A stretch of 64,000 nucleotides of DNA from Sitta carolinensis (lineage: Eukaryota; Chordata; Aves; Passeriformes; Sittidae), in assembly GCA_032173965.1 (NCBI GenBank), contig JAVUNC010000004.1, positions 1,316,501-1,380,500 of the forward strand. The letters run 5' to 3'. The position numbers and the translations under genes were made by a program. Below, in pieces: positions 1 through 12,400 of the stretch. The stretch's first letter is position 1. Every line of letters begins with the position of its first letter. A model generated the notes under the pieces. That model had not been told where the DNA came from. It ran no database searches and saw only the letters and a program-made list of their open reading frames with translations.

Positions 1-45
1 AGGGATGGGCAATTCCAAGAATTCCCGACCTCTCTCTTTTCCCAG

Positions 46-3000
46 GTGACCGCGGCCCCAAGGGGGACCGGGGGGATGGAGGCGTGGCCGGTGGCACAGG
101 TGAGCTCCTGAGGGAGGAATTTTTTGGGAATTAGGAGCCAGGGAGGTATCGAAATTCCCAACTCAAGGAGGCTGCTGGAAAAACCATCCCGGGGTTTTCC
201 TGCCCAACTGAGGAGGACCCAGAGCCGGGGAAGGTGGGAGGGGTGGTGGGAATGGGAAAGGAGCAGGAATGCCAGAGGGAAAAGGTCGGGAATGCCAGGG
301 ACATTTCTCCAGAATTCCAGTGATATCCCAGCTTGGGGACATTCCCATGGAATTCCAGAGATATCCCAGCCTGGGGACATTCCCATGGAATTCCAGGGAT
401 ATTCCAGCCTGGGAACATTCCCATGGAATTCCAGGGATATCCCAGCCTGGGGACATTCCCATGGAATTCCAGGGATATCCCAGCCTGGGGACATTCCCCC
501 ATTCCTCCTGGAATGGGGCGGGTTGGGAGGCAGGGCTGGATCCATGTGGGAATTGGATCCATGTGGGAATTGGATCCCTTGGAGAACACCATGGTCACCA
601 GGGATGGGGATGTCACCAGGGATTACGATGACGTCACCATGGATTATTAAATCACATGGGTGGTGATGATGTCACATGGGTGGTGATGATGTCACATGGG
701 GAATGATGATGTCACATGGGCGATGATGATGTCACTATGGATAATGATATCACATGGTGCTCATGATGTCACATGAATTATGACGTCACATGGATGATGG
801 TGATGTCACATGACTGATGATGATGTCATCACGGATGATGATGTCACATGGGTGATGATGATGTCACATGGGTGATGATGATGTCATATGGTTGATTATG
901 TCAGATGGGTGATTATGTCAGATGGGTGATGATGTCGCACGGATGATGATGTCACAAGGTCGATGATGATGTCACATGGATGGTGATGATGTCACATGCG
1001 TGACGATGTTGTCATATGGGCAATGATGATGTCACCATGGATGAAGAAGTCATATGGATGATGATGTCACAGGGGTGATGATGTCACACAGTTGATGATG
1101 ATGTCACATGATAGACGATGTAGCCATGGGTGATGATGATGTCACCATGGATTATGAAGTCACATGGATGATGATGGCACATGGGTGATGATGAGGATGT
1201 CATCATGGATGATGTCACATGGGTGATGATGTAACATATGTGATTATGATGTCACGTGGGTGATGATGTCACGTGGGTGATGACGTCACATGGGTGATTA
1301 TGTCACCATGGATGATGATGTCACATGGGTGATGATGTCGCATGGGTGATGACAATGTCACCATAGATGGTGACAATGATGATGACGATGACGATGATGA
1401 CGACAACGATGACAATGAAAACGATGATGTCAATGACGACGATGACGATGAGGATGACAATGACAATGACGATGATGATGACGATGATTATGACAATGAC
1501 AACAACAATGATGATTACAATGATGACTGACGATGATGACAATGACAACAACGATGATGACGATGATGACAATGACGATGACAACGACGATGGCAATGAC
1601 AATGACAATAACAATGATGATGATGATGATAATGACGATGACCATGACAATGACGACAACAATGACGATGATGATGATGACGATGATGGCAACGATGACG
1701 ACAATGACAGTGATGTTGACAATGATGATGAAGATGACGATGATGACAATAACGACGATGACGGTGACGATGATGACAACGATGACGATGATGACGATGA
1801 TGATGACGATGCCCCTCCCCCACGTCCCCGCCCCCTGCCCCTCCCCCCGTGCAGCTCCCTCCGAGGGCTCCGTCCGGCTGGTGAACGGCTCGGGGCCGCA
1901 CGAGGGGCGCCTGGAGATCTTCCATGAGCGCCGCTGGGGCTCCGTCTGCGACGACGGCTGGGACGCACGCGACGGCGACGTCGCCTGCCGCATGCTCGGC
2001 TTCCCGGGCGCCGACGACGTCTTCCGCATGGCGCGCTTCGGGCAAGGTGGGAATTCCGGGAATTCCGCTCCGGGGATGTTCCCCATCCTGGTGGAGGGCC
2101 GGGAAAATGGGGCGGGGTTTGGGTTGATGATCCTGGGGGATCTGGAGGAGCTCTGGAGGGTCCGTAATTCCTTGGAAGTGGTGGAGTCCAGCAGGCGGGA
2201 GGTGGTGGATCTGGGAAAAGCTGCTCCAGGAGACCTTGGGATGTGTCCTCCCACCAGTGCTCCATCCAGCCCACCTATCCCTGGATGCTCCCGGGGATTC
2301 TCTGGGAATTCCAGCTGGAATTCCTGCCTAAGATCCCAGCCCCAGCTCCCCTTTCCCACTGGGAATTCCATTCCCTGCCTCCTTCCCCTCCAGCCCTTGC
2401 CCCAAGCCCAGCTCTCCTGGAGCCCCTGGAGGCTCGGGAAGAGGCTCACAGCATTCCCAGGATCCTCCCCTTTATCCCACTGTGCATTCCCAGCTCTCCC
2501 AGCATTCCCTTGGAGCAGCTCCGGAGTCTCTCCAGGGCTGGATGGATCCATGGATATCGTGGATCCATGGACATCCTGGACCCATGGAATTCCGGTCCTG
2601 TGGACATCCTGGACCTATGGATATTCCTAATCCATGGATATTCCAGACCCATGGACTTTCCCGATCCCAGCCATTCCCAATCCATGAACAATCCTGATCC
2701 CATGAACTTCCCCAATCCCGGGACATCCCGATTCCTGACATTCCCAATCCTGGACATTCCCAATCCCAGGACATCCTGATCCCATGAACATTCCCAATCC
2801 CATGAACATTCCCAATCCCATGAACATTCGCAATTCCTGGACATTCCCAATCCATGAACAGTCCCGATCCCATGAACATTCCCGATCCCATGAACATTCC
2901 CAATCCATGAACATTCCCACTCCCGTGTCCCGCAGGCTCCGGGCCCATCTGGATGGACGATGTCTCCTGCTCCGGCTCCGAGGGTTCCCTGGAGCTCTGC

Positions 3001-3072
3001 GGATTCTCGGGATGGGGCCGCTCCAACTGCGGCCACGCCGAGGACGCCAGCGTGCGCTGCCGCACCGACTGA
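46..3072 (+). CDS. SCARA5: Scavenger receptor class A member 5, 3' end (last three coding exons)
   Basis: Exons are 46-99, 1855-2046 and 2936-3072 (stop TGA 3070-3072); all join in phase 1. The first is a 54-nt exon encoding six Gly-X-Y triplets ([18 protein letters not shown]). The next two encode one SRCR domain: CDDGW and VACRM in the first half, then [19 protein letters not shown] and a C-terminal VRCRTD. Six cysteines and a two-exon split are the mark of a group A SRCR domain. SCARA5 is a type II membrane receptor with a collagenous stalk and terminal SRCR domain; the family is reported to bind ferritin and other ligands at the cell surface. Collagen plus SRCR also fits MARCO, but the neighbour PBK, as in human 8p21, favours SCARA5. 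The cytoplasmic, membrane and stalk exons lie outside the window. The stop codon region is multiplied downstream. Confidence 0.85.
126..620. repeat. 38-bp minisatellite in SCARA5 intron
   Basis: At about 300-510 a 38-bp unit containing CATTCCCATGGAATTCC recurs at positions 341, 379, 417 and 455 and degenerates on both sides. It sits between the collagen exon and the first SRCR exon. Open frames through it are repeat translations, not genes. Confidence 0.8.
640..1365. repeat. GATGATGTCACATGGGT-type minisatellite
   Basis: Irregular units of about 15-30 bp built on GATGATGATGTCACATGG fill this part of the SCARA5 intron. Many units contain TGACGTCA or GATGTCAC, so CRE-like matches here are products of the repeat. 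Confidence 0.8.
1366..1813. repeat. (GATGAC)n / (GACAAT)n microsatellite
   Basis: About 450 bp of interrupted GATGAC, GATGAT and GACAAT hexamers ends some 40 bp upstream of the SRCR exon acceptor at 1854. It is open in several frames (Asp/Asn-rich on plus, Ile/Val/Ser-rich on minus), which explains long spurious ORFs. Confidence 0.9.
2047..2935. repeat. SCARA5 last intron with 18-bp minisatellite
   Basis: The last SCARA5 intron starts GTGGGAATTCC. Its first half is degenerate GGAATTCC-type sequence. From about 2530 to 2930 it becomes a tandem of roughly 18-bp units such as AATCCCATGAACATTCCC. No coding exon is visible inside. Confidence 0.7.
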
Positions 3073-4185
3073 CCCCAAACACCCCAGAATCACCCAGAAA
3101 CAGAGACAAAAACACTCCCAAAACACCCCAAACCACCCCAAAAACACCCCCAAAACGTGACCCCAAATCATCCCAAAACCATCCTGCACCGACTGACCCC
3201 AAACACCCCAGAAACACCCAGAAACCGAGACAAAAACACCCCCAAAACACCCCAAACCACCCCAAAAACAACCCCAAAACGTGACCCCAAATCATCCCAA
3301 AACCATCCTGCACCGACTGACCCCAAACACCCCAGAAACACCCAGAAACCGAGACAAAAACACCCCAGAAACAACCCAGAAACACCCCAAAAACACCCCA
3401 AAACGTGACCCCAAATCATCCCAAAACCATCCTGCACCGACTGACCCCAAACACCCCAGAAACACCCAGAAACCGAGACAAAAACACCCCAGAAACAACC
3501 CAGAAACACCCCAAAAACACCCCCAAAACGTGACCCCAAATCATCCCAAAACCATCCTGCACCGACTGACCCCAAACACCCCAGAAACACCCAGAAACCG
3601 AGACAAAAAACACCCCAAAAAACACCCAAAACCACCCCAAAAACAACCCCAAAACGTGACCCCAAATCATCCCAAAACCATCCTGCACCGACTGACCCCA
3701 AAACACCCCAGAAACACCCAGAAACCGAGACAAAAACACCCCAAAAACACCCCAAACCACCCCAAAAACAACCCCAAAACGTGACCCCAAATCATCCCAA
3801 AACCATCCTGCACCGACTGACCCCAAAACACCCAGAAACACCCAGAAACACCCCAAAAAACAGAGACAAAAAACACCCAAAACCACCCAAAACACCCCAA
3901 AAACAACCCAAATATCCCAAAATGTGACCCCAAATCATCCCACACCGACTGACCCCAAAAACACCCCAGAAACACCCAAAACTGAACAAAAACACCCCAG
4001 AAACAACCCAGAAACACCCCAAAAACGACTGTAAAACCCCCAAAAACACCCAGATAATCCCAAAACCATCCCAATGGATGACCCCAAACCACCCAAAAAC
4101 ACCCAGAAACACCCCAAAAACAACCCCAAATATCCCAAAATGTGACCCCAAACCATCCCGCACCGACTGACCCCAAATCACACCC
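3063..4185 (+). repeat. About 124-bp minisatellite containing the SCARA5 stop codon
   Basis: The end of the coding region, CACCGACTGACCCCAAAC at 3063, is repeated with its 3' flank at 3187, 3311, 3435, 3560, 3686, 3811, 3943 and 4161. Spacings are 124-126 bp, then longer near the end. The original is recognisable because it alone is joined to upstream SRCR coding sequence. The array therefore grew out of the 3' end of the gene. The 3' UTR lies inside it, and no AATAAA signal is obvious. Confidence 0.9.
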
Positions 4186-4189
4186 AAAA

Positions 4190-4610
4190 TGTGACCCCAA
4201 ATCCATCCCGAAACGTGACCCCAAAACATGATCAAGGGGAAACCCTAAACCCATCCCAAAGGGAAAACCCAAATCCATCCCAAAGGGAAAATCCCAAACC
4301 CATCCCAAAAGGGAACCCCCAAACCCATCCCAAAGTAAAAATCCCAAACCCATCCCAAAAGGGAAACCCCAAACCCATCCCAAAGGGAAACCCAAACCCA
4401 TCCCAAAAGGGAAACCCCAAACCCATCCCAAAGGGAAAAGCCCAAACCCCTCCCAAAGGGAAAAGCCCAAACCCATCCCAAAGGGAAAAGCCCAAACCCA
4501 TCCCAAAGGGAAACCCCAAACCATCCCAAAGGGAAAATCCCAAACCCATCCCAAAGTAAAAATCCCAAACCCATCCCAAAAGGGAAACCCAAACCCACCC
4601 CAAACCGTTC
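4190..4610. repeat. CCCATCCCAAAGGGAAA minisatellite
   Basis: Units of about 20-25 bp built on AACCCATCCCAAAGGGAAAC run in tandem. Nothing else is recognised here. Confidence 0.85.
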
Positions 4611-4714
4611 CGGATCCCAGCTGGCGCAGGATTGGGAATCAACCCACAAAAATAAGATTTGTTCTTCCCATGCCTGGGGCAGGGATTGGGGGTTATCCAC
4701 AAAAGGTTTTGTTT

Positions 4715-5965
4715 TATGGGTAGGGTTTTGGGGTTTTAAGGATTTATAGGGATTTTGGGGGTTTATGGGATTTATGTTGGGTTAGGGATTTTAGGGAGTT
4801 TTATGGGGTAAGTGGGTTTGGGTTTTATGGGATTTATGGGGTTTATAGGATTTTGGGGGTTTATGGGATTTTGGGGGTTTAAGGGGTTTATGGCATTTAT
4901 GGGGTTAAAGGGATTTGTGGGGTTGGGTTTATGGGATTTATGGGGTTAAGGGTTTGGGGGGTTTAGGGTTATTAAGGGATTTATGGGGTTAAAGGGATTT
5001 TGGGGTTATGGTTATGGGGTTTTATGGGTTTATAGGGTTTATGGGATTATGTTAAAGGATTTTGGGGGTTTTAGGGTTTATGGCATTTATGGGGTTAAGG
5101 ATTTTGGGAGGTTTATGGGTTTATGGGTTTATGGGATTTGGTTATGGTTTATGGCTAGGGTTAAAGGGATTTTGGGGGTTTTATGGAGTTTATGGCATTT
5201 ATGGGGTTAAAGGGATTTTGGGAGTTTTATGGGGTTTATGTGGCCTATGGGAGTTTAAGGTGTTTTGGGGGGTTTACGGGGTTTAAAGGAGTTTAAGGGA
5301 TTTATGGGGTTTACGGGGTTAAAGGGATTTATGGGGTTTGTGGGGTTGGGGGATTTATGGGGTTAAGGGGATTTATGGGGTGTGTGGGGTTAAGGGGGTT
5401 AATGGGATTTATGGGGTTAATGGGATTTATGAAGTTTATGCAGTTAAAGGGATTTATGGGGTTTGTGGGGTTAAGGGGATTTATGGGGTTTATGGGGTTA
5501 ATGGGATTTATGGGGTTTATGGGATTTATGGGGTTTCTGGAGTTAAGGGGATTTATGGGGTTAATGGGATTTATGGGGTTAAAGGGATTTATGAAGTTTA
5601 TGCAGTTAAAGGGATTTATGGGGTGTGTGGGGTTAAGGGGATTTATGGGGTTTATGGGGTTAATGGGATTTATGGGGTTTATGGGATTTATGGGGTGTGT
5701 GGGGTTAATGGGGTTAAAGGCATTTGTGGGGTTAAAGGGATTTATGGGGTTAATGGGATTTATGGGGTTTATGGGATTTATGGGATTTATGGTGTGTGTG
5801 GGGTTAAGGGGATTTATGGGGTTTATGGGGTTAATGGGATTTATGGGGTTTATGGGATTTATGGGATTTATGGGGTTTGTGGGGTTAATGGGATTTATGG
5901 GGTTAATGGGATTTATGTGGTTTGTGGGATTTATGGGATTTATGGGGTTTGTGGGGTCTATGGGG
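4715..5965. repeat. GGGATTTATGGGGTTAA minisatellite
   Basis: G/T-rich tandem array with units of 11-17 bp (GGGATTTATGGGG, GGGGTTAATGGG). The G strand is plus. It superficially recalls telomeric repeats but no true TTAGGG run is present. A very long ORF crosses this array and the next one and is not a gene. Confidence 0.85.
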
Positions 5966-5984
5966 TTTCCGGTGATTTTTTTGG

Positions 5985-6240
5985 GGGTTCCCCCCCCCAT
6001 CCCTTCCCAGCCCCTCCCCCCATCGCTTTTGGGGCCGCCCCAGGCCACGCCCACTCCGCCACGGCCACGCCCCCACGCTGTGCGCGCGCCGATTACGTCA
6101 CCCCCTACGGGCGTTTGGCCGCGCCCCATCGCAACCCCCTCCTTATTAGGTGTTTGGCCACGCCCCCGGGGAAAGGGGCGGGGCCAAAGCGCGCGGCGCG
6201 CGGGATTCGAACCCGGTAACGGCCGGAAAGGGCGGGAAAA
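5985..6240 (+). promoter_or_regulatory. CpG-rich island, probable PBK promoter
   Basis: This is the only CpG-dense, non-repetitive stretch between SCARA5 and the first PBK coding exon. It contains several GC boxes and CACGCCC elements, a CRE-like ATTACGTCA at 6092-6100, TTTGGCC boxes near 6114 and 6152, and an E2F-type GGCGGGAAA at 6231-6239. E2F and CREB/ATF control has been reported for mammalian PBK. A plausible donor for a 5' UTR exon is CCG|GTAACG at 6215/6216, to be joined to an acceptor at 9371. Assignment rests on position and motifs; transcription start is not visible. Confidence 0.6.
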
Positions 6241-6539
6241 GGGAACGGGATTGCCGGGGAACGGGAAAAGGGAACCGGGAAAAGGGAACGGGGAAAGGAT
6301 CCCGGATTGCCGGGGATCGGCGGAAAAAGATCCCGGGGTTCCCCGGGATCGGCTCCGGATCGGGAAAAGGGTCCCGAATTCCCGGGATCGGCACCGGACC
6401 GGGGAAAGCGTCCCGAATTCCCGGGATCGGCACCGGATCGGGAAAAGGGTCCCGAATTCCCGGGATCGGCTCCGGATCGGGGAAAGGGTTCCGAATTCCC
6501 TGGATCGGCACCCGCGGACAGCGAAGCCGGAACCGAGGT

Positions 6540-8390
6540 GGGACCGGAGGGGTTTCCCGGGAATCCCCCCGAACTGGGATCCTCCTCTCAAACTGGGATC
6601 CCCCCCAAACTGGGATCCCCCCCAAACTGGGATCCCCCCCCCTCCAAACTGGGATCCCCTCCGTCTCAAACTGGGATCCTCCCCTCTCAAACTGGGATCC
6701 CCCCCTCAAACTGGGATCCTCCCCCCCCAAACTGGGATCCCGCCCCCCAAACTGGGATCCCGCCCCCCAAACTGGGATCCCCCTCCCCAAACTGGGATCC
6801 CCCTCCCCAAACTGGGATCCTCCCCCCCCCCAAACTGGGATTTCCCCCCCCAAACTGGGATCCCCCCCAAACTGGGATCCCCCTCCCCAAATTGGGATCC
6901 TCCCCCCCCCCAAACTGGGATCCTCCCCCCTCAAACTGGGATCCTCCCCCCCCCCAAACTGGGATCCTCCCCTCTCAAACTGGGATCCTCCCCCCCCCAA
7001 ACTGGGATTCCCACCCAAACTGAGATCCCCCTCCCCAAACTGGGATCCTCCCCCCCCAAACTGGGATTTCCCCCCTCAAACTGGGATCCCCCCCCCAAAC
7101 TGGGATCCCCCCTCCAAACTGGGATCCTCCCCTCTCAAACTGGGATTCCCACCCAAACTGAGATCCCCCTCCCCAAACTGGGATCCTCCCCCCCCCAAAC
7201 TGGGATCCTCCCCTCCCCAAACTGGGATCCTCCCCCCCCCCAAACTGGGATCCCGCCCCCCAAACTGGGATTTCCCCCCTCAAACTGGGATCCCCCCCCA
7301 AACTGGGATCCCCCCCAAACTGGGATCCTCCCCCCTCCAAACTGGGATCCTCCCCCCCCCAAACTGGGATCCTCCCCTCTCAAACTGGGAACCCCTCCGT
7401 CTCAAACTGGGGTCCCCCTCCCCAAACTGGGATCCTCCCCCTCCCCAAACTGGGATCCTCCCCTCCCCAAACTGGGGTCCCCCTCCCCAAACTGGGATCC
7501 CCCCTCCAAACTGGGATTTCTTCCCTCAAACTGGGATCTTCCCCCCCCTAACTGGGATCCCCCCCAAACTGGGATCCTCCCCCCCCCAAACTGGGATCCT
7601 CCCCTCCCCAAACTGGGATCCTCCCCTCTCAAACTGGGATTCCCACCCAAACTGAGATCCCCCTCCCCAAACTGGGATCCCCCCCTCCCCAAACTGGGAT
7701 CCTCCCCTCCCCAAACTGGGATCCTCCCCTCCCCAAATTGGGATCCTTCCCTCCCCAAACTGGGATCCTCCCCTCCCCAAACTGGGATCCTCTCCCCCCC
7801 CAAACTGGGATCCTCCCCTCCCCAAACTGGGATCCTCCCCCTCCAAACTGGGATCCTCCCCCCCCCAAACTGGGATCCTCCCCTCTCAAACTGGGATCCT
7901 CTCCCCCCCCCAAACTGGGAACCCCTCCGTCTCAAACTGGGGTCCCCCTCCCCAAACTGGGGTCCCCCTCCCCAAACTGGGATCCCCCCTCCAAACTGGG
8001 ATTTCTTCCCTCAAACTGGGATCTTCCCCCCCCTAACTGGGATCCCCCCCAAACTGGGATCCTCCCCCCCCCAAACTGGGATCCTCCCCTCTCAAACTGG
8101 GATTCCCACCCAAACTGAGATCCCCCTCCCCAAACTGGGATCCTCCCCTCCCCAAACTGGGATCCTCCCCTCCCCAAACTGGGATCCTCCCCTCCCCAAA
8201 CTGGGATCCTCCCCCCCCCAAACTGGGAACCCCTCCATCTCAAACTGGGGTCCCCCTCCCCAAACTGGGATCCCTCCTCCAAACTGGGATTTCTTCCCTC
8301 AAACTGGGATCTTCCCCCCCCTAACTGGGATCCCCCCCTCAAACTAGGATCCCCCTCAAACTGGGATTTCCCCCCCAACTCCCAGTCCTG
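6540..8390. repeat. AAACTGGGATCCYCCCCCC minisatellite (about 20 bp unit)
   Basis: About 1.85 kb of 18-24-bp units, each with AAACTGGGATCC followed by a variable C/T run. Cytosines concentrate on the plus strand, so the minus strand carries regularly spaced G runs. No gene is present; the 996-codon ORF through it is a repeat artefact. Confidence 0.9.
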
Positions 8391-9368
8391 GGCCTCTCCC
8401 TATTCCCAGTTCCCAACCTGGGTCTCCCCCATTCCCCAGTTTGGGATTTCCTCCCCCAAGCTGGGATTCCCAAACTGGGATCCCCTCGGATCCCCCCCAG
8501 TCCAGAACCCCCCAATTCCCAAATCTGGGATTTCCCCAATTCCCAGATCCCCCACTTCCCAAATCCAGGACCCCCCAATTCCCAAATCTGGGATTTCCTC
8601 AATTCCCAAATTTAGAAACCCCTAGAATCCCAAATCCAGGAACTCCCAAATCTGGGATTTTCTCAATTCCAAATCCTGCATTTCCCCAATTCCCAAATCC
8701 AGGACCCCCCAATTCCCAAATTTAGGAAACCCCCCCCCCAATTCTGAAATCCTGGAACTCCCAATTCCCAAATCTGGGATTTCCCCAGTACCCAAATCTG
8801 GGACTTCCCAAATTCCAAAATCCAGGACCCCCCAATTCCCAAATCTGGGACTTACCCAATTCCCAAATCCAGGACTCCCCAGTTCCCAAATATAAGAACT
8901 TCCAATTCCCAAATCCTGGACTTCCCAAATTCCTAAATCCTGTACTTCACAAATTCCCAAATGCAGGACTCCCCAATTCCCAGATCTGGGATTTCCCAAA
9001 TTCCCAAATCCATGATTTCCCCAATTGCCCACCCTGGGACCTCCCCAGTTCCCAAATCCTGGACTTCACCAATTCCCAAATCTGGACCCTCCCAATTCCC
9101 AAATTTAGGAACCCCCCCAATTCCGAAATCTGGGAACTCCCAATTCCCAAATCTGGGATTTCCCCAATTCCCAAATCCAGGACCGCCTTAATTCCCGAAT
9201 CCAGGATTTCCCCAATTCCCAAATTCAGTATTTCCCCAATTGCCCAGTCTGGGACATCCCCAATTCCCAAATCCAGTCCCCCCAATTCCCAAATCCAGGA
9301 TCCCCCAAATTCCCAAATCCTTCCCTACCCTGGTGCCATTGGGGTCCCTGCACATCCCCCGTGCCCTG
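8391..9368. repeat. CCCAATTCCCAAATCTGGGATTT repeat
   Basis: Loose tandem of about 20-45-bp units of the form AATTCCCAAATCYRGGA. Nothing coding is recognised. The array ends just before a candidate acceptor at 9369-9371. Confidence 0.75.
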
Positions 9369-9371
9369 CAG

Positions 9372-9460
9372 GATCGGGATCGGGATCAGGATCGGGATCG
9401 GGATCAGGATCGGGATCGGGATCGGGATCAGGATCAGGATCGGGATCGGGATCGGGATCA
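9372..9460 (+). repeat. GGATCGGGATC microsatellite in the PBK 5' leader
   Basis: Tandem GGATC/GGGATC units lie directly between a CTGCAG acceptor (9369-9371) and the PBK start codon at 9466. They are probably transcribed as 5' UTR. One frame through them is open and in phase with the PBK ATG, but no upstream ATG was found. Confidence 0.7.
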
Positions 9461-9465
9461 GCTCC

Positions 9466-12400
9466 ATGGACGCCCTGCAGTCCCCGACGCCCTCGTCCCG
9501 CCGGGACACAGCGGGTGAGGAACTGCAGGATGATCCCGGGATATTCCCAAGGAATCCTGGGGACCCCAGAGTGAAATTCCCAGGAAAACTCTGCCAGCCC
9601 CTCCCTCCTCCTCCCAGTTTTATCCCTGAGCAGATCCGGGTGGGAAATCCCTGGGATCAGCTGGGATCCCATCCCAATTTCTCATCCCAATTTCCCATCC
9701 CCATTCCCATCCCAGTTTCCCACCCCATTCCCATCCCAATTTCCCATCCCCGTTCCCATCCCAGCTCCCTGTGCAGCCCGAAATTCCCCTCTGGAATTGG
9801 GGTTGGATCTGCGGGAGCTCCGTGTTTTAGGGAACAAACCCATCCAGGGAATGGAGCTGGAATTTGGGAAAACATTGGGAAAAACCCAGGGGGGGTTGGA
9901 AGGAGCTTTCCCAAAAAATCAGAGTCAGGACCGGGATGGGAGCGGCCGCCGGGAATCACGGAATTCTTTGGGAAGGAGCTCTAGGGCTGGGAATTCCAAC
10001 AATTCCAAAATCCCTGGGGATTGAAATCCCGCCGGGAATGGGGAGAGGCTGCAGGGCTGGCAATCCCTTTATTCCCAAAAATCCGACTGAGCTTCCCTGG
10101 GAAGTTCGAGGCCGTTCCCTCCCAAGATTCCCGAGGAGCCGATCCCGCTGATCCCAGATTTTCCTGGGCGATCACCAGGAATTTCCCCTGCAGATCCCGG
10201 CCCCGTGTCCATGACCATCCCGGCCTCTCCCTTCATGCAGAAGTTGGGATTCGGCACCGGAGTCAGCGTGTACCTGATGAAAAGGTCGGGAATGGCCTCG
10301 GGAATTGTTATCCCGGGAAATCCCACAGGCTGATCCCAGTTTTCCACCCCATGGATACGGATCTGAGGAGGGATTTGGGATTTGAGGAGCCAGGAAGGAG
10401 CGCGGTGGTTTCGGATAATCCTAGCCTGCCTGGAATTCTGGGAATTTGGGCTCCCTACTTTGGGGATAACCCTGTCATAGCTGGAATTCTGGGATTTTGA
10501 GGTCCATTATTTTGGGATAATCCTGGCCTGGCTGGAATTCTGGGAATTTGGGCTCCATTCCTGGGAATTCAGGGATTTGGGGTCCCTTATTTTGGGATAA
10601 CCCTTTCCCAGCTGGAATTCCAGGATTTTGGGCTACATTATTTTGGGATTAGTCTTTTTCTGGCTGGAATTCCAGGGATTTGGGATCCATGCCTGGGAAT
10701 TCTGAGCTCCCTAATTTTGGGATAATTCTGTCCTGTCTGGAATTCCAGGGACTTGGGCTCCCTTATTTTGGGACAACCCTTTCCCAGCTGAAATTCGGGG
10801 AATTTGGGCTCCATTCCTAGGAATTCTGGGATTTGGGCTCCATTATTTTGGGATAACCCTTTCCCAGCTGGAATTCCAGGATTTCAGGGTCCATTTTTTA
10901 GGATAACCCTTTCCCAGCTGGAATTCCAAAGATTTGGGCTCCATTCCTGTGAATTTAGGATTTCAGGGCCCATTATTTTGGGATAACCCTTTCCTACCTG
11001 GAATTCCAGGATTTCAGGGTTCGTTTTTTTTTTTGGATAACCCTTTCCCAGTTGGAATCCCATGGATTTGGGATTCCAAATCCTTCCCTCCCCTGACCTC
11101 GGCTCCATCCAGAGATGGGAATGGATAAAAAAAAATTCCCTGAGAATTCCAGAGAGGGATTTGAAGCCTTCCCACCCCACTGCAGCTCCTTGGATCCTTT
11201 CCCGATTTCCTCAGGGGAAAGTGGGGCCCATCCCGGTTTTCCGTGGGAATTCCAGAGGGTTTTCCCGGGCTCCTTGGATCCTTTCCCGATTTCCTCAGGG
11301 GAAGTGGGGCCCATCCCGGTTTTCCGTGGGAATTCCAGAGGGTTTTTCCCAGGGCTCCTTGGATCCTTTTCCCGATTTCCTCAGGGGAAGCGGGGCCCAT
11401 CCCGGTTTTCCGTGGGAATTCCAGAGGGTTTTTCCCGGGCTCCTTGGATCCTTTTCCCGATTTCCTCAGGGGAAAACGGGGCCCATCCCGGTTTTCCGTG
11501 GGAATTCCAGAGGGTTTTTCCCGGGCTCCTTGGATCCTTTCCCGATTTCCTCAGGGAAAGCGGGGCCCATCCCGGTTTTCCGTGGGAATTCCAGAGGGTT
11601 TTTCCCGGGCTCCTTGGATCCTTTTCCCGATTTCCTCAGGGAAAGCGGGGCCCATCCCGGTTTTCGTGGGAATTCCAGAGGGTTTTTCCCGGGCTCCTTG
11701 GATCCTTTTCCCGATTTCCTCAGGGGAAAGCGGGGCCCATCCCGGTTTTCTGTGGGAATTCCAGAGGGTTTTTCCCGGGCTCCTTGGATCCTTTTCCCGA
11801 TTTCCTCAGGGGAAAGCGGGGCCCATCCCGGTTTTCCGTGGGAATTCCAGAGGTTTTCCCGTGCAGGTCTCCGCGGGGATTGTCGCGCTCGCCCTGGGCC
11901 GTGAAGAAAATCAGCTCCTGCTGCTCCCAGAGCCAGCGCAGCCTCTTCCAGCAGAGGCTCCGCGAGGAGGCGCGGACCCTCCGGAATCTGCGGCACCCCA
12001 ACATCGTGGGTGGGCATCCCGTGGGAATGGGGCTGGGAAAGCCGTGGGAATGGGGCTGGGAAACCCGTGGGAATGGAAAACCCTTGGGAATGGGAAACCC
12101 TTGGGAATGGGAAACCCATGGGAATGGGGCTGGGAAATCCTTGGGAATGGGGCTGGGAAACCCTTGGGAATGGGAAACCCATGGGAATGGGGCTGGGAAA
12201 CCCATGGGAATGGGGCTGGGAAACCCTTGGGAATAGGGGTGGGAAACTTGGGAATGGGAAACCCATGGGAATGGGGCTGGGAAACCCTTGGGAATGGGAA
12301 ACCCTTGGGAATGGGAAACCCTTGGGTATGGGAAACCCATGGGAATGGGGCTGGGAAACCCTTGGGAATGGAGGGGTTGTATCCCTGGGAATGAGGGTGG

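Noticed and set aside
640..1365. Cluster of CRE sites
   Set aside because: The TGACGTCA matches come from the GATGATGTCACATGG minisatellite, so they are not independent evidence of regulation.
1367..1927. Asp/Asn-rich open frame
   Set aside because: Translation of the GATGAC microsatellite; it only touches the SRCR exon in a different frame.
46..3072. MARCO instead of SCARA5
   Set aside because: The domain content would fit, but the adjacency and orientation next to PBK match SCARA5 in human 8p21.
4715..5965. Interstitial telomeric repeat
   Set aside because: The G/T-rich units are GGGATTTATGGGG types; no run of TTAGGG was found.
6195..6225. tRNA-like B box (GGTTCGAATCC on minus)
   Set aside because: The flanking bases do not form a proper T stem, and no A box or acceptor stem lies at the right distance. 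It falls in the PBK promoter island.
5357..8347. 996-codon open frame
   Set aside because: It runs through two unrelated minisatellites and encodes only low-complexity repeats (MGFMG, PNWDPP). Several other long frames in the window arise the same way.
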